NCBI GenBank assembly: GCA_028282935.1
Contig: JANQGU010000060.1
Span: 1-44,857, forward strand
Source: Kiloniellales bacterium
GTDB lineage: Bacteria; Pseudomonadota; Alphaproteobacteria; Kiloniellales; JAKSBE01
Reading direction: 5' to 3'
DNA: 44,857 nucleotides
A program made the translations under genes and the position numbers. This document shows positions 37,886 to 44,857 of this stretch, in pieces. The first letter of the stretch is position 1. Every line of letters begins with the position of its first letter. The notes below the pieces were generated by a model. That model ran no database searches. It was not told the origin of the DNA and worked only from the letters and a program-made list of their open reading frames with translations.

Positions 37886-38731
37886 CTAGTTCGGCGTGGC
37901 CTCGCGAACCACGATCAGGGCCCGACGGTTCATGGCCTCCGGCGCGCGTTCCGGATTGGCCACGCTGGGCGCCTGGTCGCCGCGGGCGAGGACGGCATCC
38001 GGCGTGATCCCGTTGGCCTCCAGCTCCTTGGCGACGGCCTTCGCCCGGCGTTGGGACAGGTCGAGGTTGTAGTCGGTGGCGCCGACCTGATCGGCGTTGC
38101 CGAGAACGGTGACGACCGGCTTCTCGTAGGAGCGCGTGATCTCGGCGATGGCCGCGAGATGATCCTTGGCGACCGCGCTCAGCTCGTCCTTGTCGAAATC
38201 GAAGAAGACGTCGAAGACCAGGCGGTCGTCGGTCACGCCCCGGAAGGGCTCCCCAGGCGCGAAGGCCGCGTCGATGCGCTTCATCGCCGTCTCGAAGCCT
38301 TCGCGGCAAGCGGCGATGTCGTCCGGCTGGAAGTTCTCTTCCTGCTCCTGCATCCAGCAGTCGAAGCGGACCTGCGCTTCCGCCGAGACCCGCGGCAGCT
38401 TGTTGACCGAACCCCGGTAGACCGCGGTGATCACCTTGCGGCGCGCCGAGGCCATCTCGTTCAGCTTGTCGGCCGGCAGGTCGCGGGCGCTGATCAGTTG
38501 CGGCTCGAACTTCTGGTCGGCCCCGGCCAGCATCGCGCGCTCCGCGAAGTAGTCGGAGTCCCGGTAGTCGCCTTCGTCGAACTCGAGCTTCGACAGCCCG
38601 AGATAGCCTTCGTAGAGCGCCTCGCCATGCTCGTCGGTCGCCGGCGCGGCCTGCTCGGCTTCCTGAAGCTGCAGGCCGCAGGCCGCCAAGGCGAGCGCGC
38701 AGAAAAGGGAAAGTGGTGCCTTCGGACTCAT
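37886..38731 (-). CDS. OmpA-family lipoprotein
   Basis: Lipobox LALAACG; FDVFFDFDKDELSAVAKDHLAAIAE..VLGNADQVGATDYNLDLSQRRAKAVAKEL. Confidence 0.9.
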   Translation of the reverse strand: MSPKAPLSLFCALALAACGLQLQEAEQAAPATDEHGEALYEGYLGLSKLEFDEGDYRDSDYFAERAMLAGADQKFEPQLISARDLPADKLNEMASARRKVITAVYRGSVNKLPRVSAEAQVRFDCWMQEQEENFQPDDIAACREGFETAMKRIDAAFAPGEPFRGVTDDRLVFDVFFDFDKDELSAVAKDHLAAIAEITRSYEKPVVTVLGNADQVGATDYNLDLSQRRAKAVAKELEANGITPDAVLARGDQAPSVANPERAPEAMNRRALIVVREATPN

Positions 38732-38942
38732 GAGTATCCTCCCGCCGTTTTTTGATCCGCCCCCGTCGTATGACCTCCGTGTTCATCATCCGCCGGAGAC
38801 CGGTATATGCAACAAAACTATGTCGCATTACGTATAACTTTACTACGGCTGACACCCCATTAGGGTGATTCCGGTCAAAGGTCTCGGGATCTCGGGACGG
38901 GGAGGGGCGATTCGGCCGGCGGCGGCGGCCCGGCGAAGAGCG

Positions 38943-40127
38943 CTACAGGGGCTCTTCCGACATTTCCAGGTGCAGGGCGTCGTCGTCGTAAGGATGCCGG
39001 GCGGCAACCTCCTCGTCCAGTTCGACGCCGAGGCCCGGGGCGTCGGGCGGGATGACGTAGCCGTCTTCCCAGCGGATCGGAGTCTTGAGGATCTCGGCGT
39101 GGAAGCCGCCCCAGGTCTGGATGCTCTCCAGGATCAGGAAGTTGGGCGTGCAGGCGCTGATCTGGATGTTGGCGGCGCCGACCACCGGTCCGCAGTAGAG
39201 GTGCGGCGCGATCTGGGCGTAGCGCGTCTCTGCCATGCCGGCGATCTTCTTGGCTTCCAGCAGGCCGCCGACCCGGCCCAGGTTCATCTGCAGGATCGAG
39301 GCCGCGCCGCAGTCCAGGACCCGGGCGAACTCGTACTTGGTGGCCAGGCGTTCGCCGGTGGCGACGGGGATCGAGGTTCCGGCGGCGACCTTGGCCATCT
39401 CCTCCGGCATCTCCGGCGGGGTCGGCTCCTCGAACCAGAGCGGGTCGTAGGGCTCGATCCGCCGCGCCAGGCGGAGCGCGCCGCTGGCGGTGAACTGGCC
39501 GTGGGTGCCGAACAGCAGGTCGGCCCCGCTGCCGACCGCCTCGCGCAGCTTTTTCACGAAGAGCTCGGAGCGGTCCAGGGCCTCCAGGTCCGGCTGGCGG
39601 CCGTCGTAGACCGTGTAGGGCCCGGCCGGATCGAACTTCACGGCGGTGAAGCCCTGGGCGACGCAGGCCGCGGCCCGCTCGGCGGCGAGGTCGGGGTCGC
39701 TGTAGACGGTCTCGTCCTCGCCCGGCTCCGGGTAGAGGTAGGTGTAGCTGCGCAGCGTCTCGCGAACGCGGCCGCCCAGCAGCTCGTAGACCGGCTTGTC
39801 CAGCGCCTTGCCGACGATGTCCCAGCAGGCCATCTCGATGCCGCTGAGCACGCCGACCAGCGAGAGGTCGGGCCGCAGGCTGTAGCCGCGGCCGTAGACC
39901 GCGCGCCACAGCCTTTCGATCTTGAAGGGATCGGCGCCGATGACGTGGCGTTCGCAGACGTCCTCGATCATGCGCGCCAGGGTGTGCGGGCCGAAGGTGG
40001 CGGCGTAGACCTCGCCGATGCCCTCGACGCCGCCGTCGGTCGTCAGCTTGACGAAGACGAAGTAGCGGCCGCCGAAGTGCGGGGGCGGGTTGCCGACGAC
40101 GAAGGTCTTGGCCTCGGTGATCTTCAT
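38943..40127 (-). CDS. Mandelate racemase/muconate lactonizing enzyme family protein (sugar-acid dehydratase-like)
   Basis: GIGEVYAATFGPHTLARMIEDV; AVKFDPAGPYTVYDGR; WFEEPTPPEMPEEMAKVAAGTSIPVATGERLATKYEF; APHLYCGPV. Confidence 0.9.
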   Translation of the reverse strand: MKITEAKTFVVGNPPPHFGGRYFVFVKLTTDGGVEGIGEVYAATFGPHTLARMIEDVCERHVIGADPFKIERLWRAVYGRGYSLRPDLSLVGVLSGIEMACWDIVGKALDKPVYELLGGRVRETLRSYTYLYPEPGEDETVYSDPDLAAERAAACVAQGFTAVKFDPAGPYTVYDGRQPDLEALDRSELFVKKLREAVGSGADLLFGTHGQFTASGALRLARRIEPYDPLWFEEPTPPEMPEEMAKVAAGTSIPVATGERLATKYEFARVLDCGAASILQMNLGRVGGLLEAKKIAGMAETRYAQIAPHLYCGPVVGAANIQISACTPNFLILESIQTWGGFHAEILKTPIRWEDGYVIPPDAPGLGVELDEEVAARHPYDDDALHLEMSEEPL

Positions 40128-40156
40128 GGCGCCTCGCTCCCTTGCGCTTCGTCGCC

Positions 40157-41335
40157 TCAGGCCATGGCCATGACCGCGGCGGCGAAGCGGTCGATGTCGT
40201 CGTCTTCGACCTTACGGGCGGAGGACTCCAGAGAGAAGGCGGTTTCCGGCGCCCGCATCTCCCGGGCCAGGTCGGCCGCGCCGAAGGCCTTGAAGGCCTC
40301 GGGCAGGCGCCGCTCGACCCCGCAGCGGTCGAGGAGATCGGCGTACCAGTCGCTCAGCGCGCGCGCGTCGGCCGCCAGGCCGCAGGCCTGCGCTGCGGCG
40401 GCGAAGGGCCCCTGGTCGGCCTCGGCCTGCCAGGGCAGCACGGCGGCCAGGCCCAGGGCCGTCGCCAGGCCGTGATGGACCGGCGCCAGCGCCGCCAGGG
40501 CGTGGGAGATGTTGTGGGCCATGGCCACGTTGCAGTTGTCGATGGCGATGCCGGCATAGGCCGAGCCGAGCAGCATCCGCCCGCGCGCCTGCAGGTTCTC
40601 CGGCTCCGCGACCGCGCGTTCCAGCGCGCCGGCGATCAGCGCCAGGGCCCGATGCGCATAGAGGTCGTTGGCCGGCTGGCGCCAGACGTTGCTGCAGGAC
40701 TCCAGGGCGTGGACGAAGGCGTCGAGGCCGGTCCAGGCGGTCAGCCGCGGCGGCAGCGAGGTCGTCAGCTCCGGGTCGAGGATCACCGTGTCGGGCTTGC
40801 TCCGGGTGCTCCAGATCCAGACCTTCTTGCCGTTCTCGCCGTGGAAGATGTTGGTCGAGGAGAGCTCGGAGCCGGTCCCGGCCGTGGTCGGGATGCAGAT
40901 CTTCGGCAGGCCCGGCCCGGGCAGGGACTCCGCCTTCATGGCGAAGTCAGCCGGGCCCTGGCCGGTCGGCGCGACGCAGGCCGCGATCTTGCCGATGTCC
41001 AGGGCCGAGCCGCCGCCCAGGCAGACCACCAGGCCGGCGTCCCGCGCGCGGAGGAACTCGGTGGCCGCCTCGACCTGGGCCTGTTTGGGCTCGCCGGAGA
41101 TCTCGGCGAAGACCGCGACCGCCAGGCCGGCCGCCTCCAGGCCCTCGGTCACGCCCGCCGCGAGGCCCAGCTCTTGCAGGGTGCCGTCGACGACCAGCGC
41201 CGCGGCCTTACCGGGCAGCGCCAGCGCCGCGGCATCTTCCCCGATCCGCCGGGCGCGCCCGGCGCCGAAGTGGATCTGCGGGACGGGCCTGAGGGTGAAG
41301 TCTGGAAGCGCGGTTTCCATCGCCGGTTCTGTCAT
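40157..41335 (-). CDS. Iron-containing alcohol dehydrogenase
   Basis: PQIHFGAGRARRIGED; CLGGGSALDIGKIAA; PTTAGTGSELS; MAHNISHALAALAPVHHGLATAL. Confidence 0.92.
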   Translation of the reverse strand: MTEPAMETALPDFTLRPVPQIHFGAGRARRIGEDAAALALPGKAAALVVDGTLQELGLAAGVTEGLEAAGLAVAVFAEISGEPKQAQVEAATEFLRARDAGLVVCLGGGSALDIGKIAACVAPTGQGPADFAMKAESLPGPGLPKICIPTTAGTGSELSSTNIFHGENGKKVWIWSTRSKPDTVILDPELTTSLPPRLTAWTGLDAFVHALESCSNVWRQPANDLYAHRALALIAGALERAVAEPENLQARGRMLLGSAYAGIAIDNCNVAMAHNISHALAALAPVHHGLATALGLAAVLPWQAEADQGPFAAAAQACGLAADARALSDWYADLLDRCGVERRLPEAFKAFGAADLAREMRAPETAFSLESSARKVEDDDIDRFAAAVMAMA

Positions 41336-41541
41336 GGCCTGGGGGTTCTTCTTGAGGAGGAACGACCTGGCTCGGGATCGTTTCGAGCCGTCGGAGCGCA
41401 AGCGGGCGCAGCTTAGGCAGCTTCGCCGCCGCCGGATAGAGCCAGGGCGTCGTTATTGTCCCAAAGGCGCCGCCTCTTTTCCCCGGGGGCGGCATCCCCG
41501 GGCTTGCCAGCGGCACGGCCCGCGGCGATCCTCGGCGTGCC

Positions 41542-41898
41542 ATGACCAGCGACCTCGAAGACCTCCTGCAGCGGATCACCGGCGCGACCGGCGCCGACGG
41601 CGAACTGGACCGGCTGATCGCCGAGCGGCTGGAGCCCTCGGACCCGCCCCAGGCGGTGCCGGACTACACCGCCTCGGTCGACAGCTGTCTCGGCCTCATC
41701 GCCCGGGTCCTGCCGGGCTGGGCCTGGCATGTCGGCTTCGGCCCCCGGGGCATCTTTCCCTACGCGACCCTGCAGGATGACCGCGACCGCTTCGAGGCCC
41801 TGGCCCCGACGGTGCCGCTGGCGCTGCTGCAGACGGCGGTGCAGGCTTGCCGGGCGCTCGCGCTTCGCGGCGAGGGTCGGCCCAGGCCCTCGGGGTGA
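41542..41898 (+). CDS. Hypothetical protein, possibly phage ABA-sandwich-domain-like
   Basis: PDYTASVDSCLGLIARVLPGWAWHVGFGPRGIFPYATLQD; domain assignment from memory only. Confidence 0.5.
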   Translation: MTSDLEDLLQRITGATGADGELDRLIAERLEPSDPPQAVPDYTASVDSCLGLIARVLPGWAWHVGFGPRGIFPYATLQDDRDRFEALAPTVPLALLQTAVQACRALALRGEGRPRPSG

Positions 41899-41911
41899 TC
41901 GGGCGCCGGCT

Positions 41912-42568
41912 TCAGCCGTGCTGCGCGGCGATCTCGGCGATCAGCGCTTCGCCCTCGCGCTGCCGGCAGTAGCCCTTGATCGTGCGCAGGCTGTTCTCGT
42001 GGCGCTCGGGGGTCATGCTGGTGCAGCCGTCGGTCACCAGGGTCACCAGGTAGCCCAGGTCGCAGGCGTCGCGGACCGCCGACTCGACGCATTGGTCGGT
42101 CAGGCAGCCTACGACGATCAGGTGCCGGACGCCGAGGTTGCGCAGCAGGTAGTCGAGGTTGGTCGAGATGAAGACGCTGGACGAGCTCTTGGGCAGGACG
42201 ATCTCGTCCCCCGTGGGAGCGATCTCCTCCAGAACCTGGGCGTCGCGGCTGCCGCGCGGCACGTTGAAGCCGGTGATCTTGTAGTCCAGGCTGCGGTCGC
42301 GGCCGTTCTGGGTCAGGCTCTCGATGACGGTGAAGATCACCTCGATGCCCTGGGCCCGGCAGGCCTCCTGCAGGCGCCGGATCGTCGGCAGCGTGACCTC
42401 GGAGAGCTGCCGGAAGAAGTAGCCGCAGTCGCGCTCGATCTCGGCCGTGGAGAGCTCGGCGAACTGGCCGCCGTCGGGGCGGCAGAAGTAGGTCTGGATG
42501 TCGATGACCAGCAGCGCCGTCGCGCCCGGCGTGATCGGCACCTCGCGGCTGAGTTCCCCGCTCCGCAT
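41912..42568 (-). CDS. Isochorismatase-family cysteine hydrolase
   Basis: TALLVIDIQTYFCRPDGGQF; DEIVLPKSSSSVF; HLIVVGCLTDQCVESAVRDACDLGYLVTLVTDGC. Confidence 0.92.
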   Translation of the reverse strand: MRSGELSREVPITPGATALLVIDIQTYFCRPDGGQFAELSTAEIERDCGYFFRQLSEVTLPTIRRLQEACRAQGIEVIFTVIESLTQNGRDRSLDYKITGFNVPRGSRDAQVLEEIAPTGDEIVLPKSSSSVFISTNLDYLLRNLGVRHLIVVGCLTDQCVESAVRDACDLGYLVTLVTDGCTSMTPERHENSLRTIKGYCRQREGEALIAEIAAQHG

Positions 42569-42654
42569 CGCTTCATCCTGCTTGGTTTCCGCTCGGCGAC
42601 CAGCCCTATCACGCTTCCGGGCGGGCGCAAAGGGCCCGGGGCTTCCTCCCGAGG

Positions 42655-43524
42655 CTAGTCGTAGGCCAGGGACCAGCCCCGGCCCCTGAGCCAGCAGCGC
42701 TCCTCCGGAAGCTCGGCGCTGCGGTAGAGGCGGGTGACCTGCTTCCAGCCCTCGTTCTCCAAGGCGGCGGCCAGGACGGACTCGGACTCCGGCTCGCGCA
42801 GGCTCTTGCAGGGGAAGATCGCGACCGAGGAGATCCAGCGCGCGCCGAAACCCTCGCCGTCGCGGGTGACGAGGAAGATGGCGCCGCGTCGCACCATATC
42901 GTCGGGCGTGCCCTGGTTGAAGTTCCTGTCGGTAGTCAGCGGCATGACGAGCCGGCCGCCGTCCCGCAGCCGGTCGAGCCAGCTCTCGGCGGGGCGGGTC
43001 ACACCGGCGTTGACGTAGATGACGTCCGCCGGGTCGAAGGGGAGGGTGGCGCCGTCGCCCTCGAGCACCGAGACGTTGCCGGCGGCGGCGAGGTTCGCCT
43101 TCGCCCGCTCTGCCAGCTCGGGCTCGAACTCGATGGCCGTCACCCGGCCCGAGGGACCGACCATCTCCGCCATGACCGCGGAGTAGTAGCCGACCCCGGC
43201 ACCGACGTGGACGACATGCTCGCCTTCGCGCGGTGCCGCCTTGGACAGCAGGAAGGCGTGAAGGGAGGGCTGGCCGTTGTTCAGGTGATCCTCGGGCCGA
43301 ATCCCGACGAGATTGTCGGTGTAGAGGTAGACCGGGTCGGCGCTTGGCGTGGTCACGTAGCCGCGCCCGAACCGCAGGATCGGCCAGGGGCCGGGGCCGA
43401 GAAAGTCCTCCCTCGGGACCTCTGCAAAGGCGGCTTCGACGCCTTCGTCCTGGGCCTCGAAGGCGGCCATGATCTGCTTGGCATAGGCCCGGCGCAGGAT
43501 CTTCAGCTCGTCATCGCTGGTCAT
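42655..43524 (-). CDS. Protein-L-isoaspartate O-methyltransferase-like protein
   Basis: FAEVPREDFLGPGPW; HVVHVGAGVGYYSAVMAEMVGPSGRVTAIEFEPELAERA; ATG at 43524. Confidence 0.85.
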   Translation of the reverse strand: MTSDDELKILRRAYAKQIMAAFEAQDEGVEAAFAEVPREDFLGPGPWPILRFGRGYVTTPSADPVYLYTDNLVGIRPEDHLNNGQPSLHAFLLSKAAPREGEHVVHVGAGVGYYSAVMAEMVGPSGRVTAIEFEPELAERAKANLAAAGNVSVLEGDGATLPFDPADVIYVNAGVTRPAESWLDRLRDGGRLVMPLTTDRNFNQGTPDDMVRRGAIFLVTRDGEGFGARWISSVAIFPCKSLREPESESVLAAALENEGWKQVTRLYRSAELPEERCWLRGRGWSLAYD

Positions 43525-43654
43525 TGTCGCTCCGTGGAATTGGCGTGGCACTGCTTCACCAGGGAAGGCGAGCGTGACGTCGCCTTGCGGACAATGGAAA
43601 AAAATATCTCGCCGCTGTCCGCGCGGGTGATGATCCTGCGCATAGGACTTCGAG

Positions 43655-44275
43655 GTGAATCAAGCCAAAGAGTCGTGGAGCATGGAGAGCTTTCGGAGTT
43701 TTTGGGACCTTGCTGCCCAGCGCCTTGAGCCGGAGCCGCCACGGGACGTCGCCCGCGCGATCGCGGAGCTGACCGAAGGCGACCTGCTGCGTCTCAAGGT
43801 CCTGGCGCGCCTGCGCGTTCGCGGGCTGCCCGGTGGGATCGGCTGGACCGACCTGCTCCACGAGACCATCCTGCGGGCCCTGAGCGGCGCCCGGCGTTGG
43901 CCGGCGGGCGTGCCGCTGATGGCCTTTCTGGCCGGGGTCATGCGCAGTGTCTGCAGCGAGCACTGGCGCCGGGCGCGGCGCGAAGGGCAGGTCCTGGTCG
44001 TGGCCGAGGCCGGCGTCGAGGCGGCGGATACCTCCCCGGGCGCGGATCAGGAGCGCCAGGTCGCGGCGGCCGAGGCCCTGGCCGCGATCTACCGCCACTT
44101 CGCCGAGGACGCGACGGTCCTGAAGATCATGACGGGCCTGGCAGAGGGCCTCTCGGCACGCGAGATCCGCCGCCGGCACGACCTCACGCAGACCGAATAC
44201 GATACCGCCCGAAAGCGTCTGCGCCGCGCCGTCCTACGGGGCGGCCTGAACGGCCCGGGATGCCTGGAAGGATGA
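43655..44275 (+). CDS. Sigma-70-like RNA polymerase sigma factor family protein
   Basis: WTDLLHETILRALSGARRWPAGVPLMAFLAGVMRSVCSEHWRRARRE; GLSAREIRRRHDLTQTEYDTARKRLRRA. GTG 43655 or ATG 43682 start. Confidence 0.75.
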   Translation: MNQAKESWSMESFRSFWDLAAQRLEPEPPRDVARAIAELTEGDLLRLKVLARLRVRGLPGGIGWTDLLHETILRALSGARRWPAGVPLMAFLAGVMRSVCSEHWRRARREGQVLVVAEAGVEAADTSPGADQERQVAAAEALAAIYRHFAEDATVLKIMTGLAEGLSAREIRRRHDLTQTEYDTARKRLRRAVLRGGLNGPGCLEG

Positions 44276-44520
44276 CGATCTGGTGTCCCGATTGGGAGTT
44301 GGAGCGGCTGCTGCAGGCGCTCGAGCAGGAAACCCTGGCGGCGGACGAAGATGATCTCAAGAAGATCCTCTCCGAGTCCGGGCTGCCCAAGGCCGAAGGC
44401 CTGGGTCAGGTCGTGCGCGTCGTGCGAGCCGCTGCGGCCGAGTACGAGGAGCCGACCGCGGAGGCGCCGCAGGCCGCTGCCGGCGGGCTTGGCGCTGATC
44501 AGGCGCGCTGGCCGCACTGA
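44272..44520 (+). CDS. 82-aa soluble acidic hypothetical protein translationally coupled to the sigma-like gene
   Basis: MTIWCPDWELERLLQALEQETLAADEDDLKKILSESGLPKAEGLGQVVRVVRAAAAEYEE..; ATGA overlap with preceding stop. Confidence 0.7.
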   Translation: MTIWCPDWELERLLQALEQETLAADEDDLKKILSESGLPKAEGLGQVVRVVRAAAAEYEEPTAEAPQAAAGGLGADQARWPH

Positions 44521-44558
44521 GCCGGGTTGGGCGGCCCGGCGCTTGAGTCCGCGAGGAC

Positions 44559-44857
44559 TCAGCCCGCCACGCCCTTCCCTTCCAGGAAGGCGGATACGAT
44601 CGGGTTGATCAGGTCGGGCCGGGTCAGGGGGGCCATGTGTCCGCCGTCGGCGACGTCCCGGAAGCGCCAGGTCGGGCAGGCCTCACGCATCAGTTCGACG
44701 ATCTCGCGGATCGGCCGAAGGGTTTGCCGCGCCGAGACCACCAGGGTCTCGCGCGGCGGGGCCTCCGACCATTCGTCCAGGGTCGTGGTCTCGCCCAGGA
44801 CCGCGTCCCACTCGTGCAGGTTCGGCTTCAGACCCTCGACGAAGCTTGCCCGGCGCG
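44559..44857 (-). CDS. Alpha/beta hydrolase, C-terminal part (truncated by window end)
   Basis: Open to the window edge; ..ETLVVSARQTLRPIREIVELMREACPTWRFRDVADGGHMAPLTRPDLINPIVSAFLEG, catalytic-His-like GGHMAP. Confidence 0.7.
   Translation of the reverse strand, partial: RRASFVEGLKPNLHEWDAVLGETTTLDEWSEAPPRETLVVSARQTLRPIREIVELMREACPTWRFRDVADGGHMAPLTRPDLINPIVSAFLEGKGVAG

Overview
High-GC window, most likely alphaproteobacterial (Rhodospirillales-like), dominated by carbohydrate/polyol/sugar-acid catabolism. From left to right: (1) the C-terminal remnant of an IS481-like transposase whose end abuts half of a dispersed palindromic repeat; (2) an enolase-superfamily dehydratase, two SDRs and a cupin, with two 77-bp palindromic repeats in the gaps; (3) a CinA-like protein with a diverged C-terminal domain, a small secreted protein and a TAXI-type binding protein; (4) a polyol-type ABC importer operon (SBP-permease-permease-ATPase-SDR-SDR) divergent from a SorC-family regulator; (5) a long minus-strand array combining a sugar ABC importer (SBP, two permeases, 66-aa membrane protein, two ATPases) with a complete PTS-type dihydroxyacetone kinase relay (DhaL, DhaM, HPr, EI, HTH protein, then DhaK), interrupted by REP-like and MITE-like repeats; (6) a divergent amidohydrolase gene with an apparent +1 frameshift, separated from the ABC/DHA operon by two matching 17-bp GTTTAG-N5-CTAAAC palindromes; (7) an ArsI/CadI-like VOC protein followed by a SigZ-like sigma factor; (8) a stand-alone MHYT sensor; (9) a Gfo/Idh/MocA oxidoreductase; (10) a beta-carbonic anhydrase + SulP pair; (11) an RND efflux pair and an OmpA-like lipoprotein; (12) an Fe-ADH + enolase-superfamily pair, an isochorismatase-family hydrolase and a PCMT-like methyltransferase; (13) a sigma-70-like protein translationally coupled to an 82-aa protein. 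The best candidate for an under-described system is the ABC-import / DHA-kinase / private PTS relay / HTH operon with its shared operator and repeats. No tRNA, rRNA or CRISPR was seen. Family assignments come from reading the translations; no database search was run.
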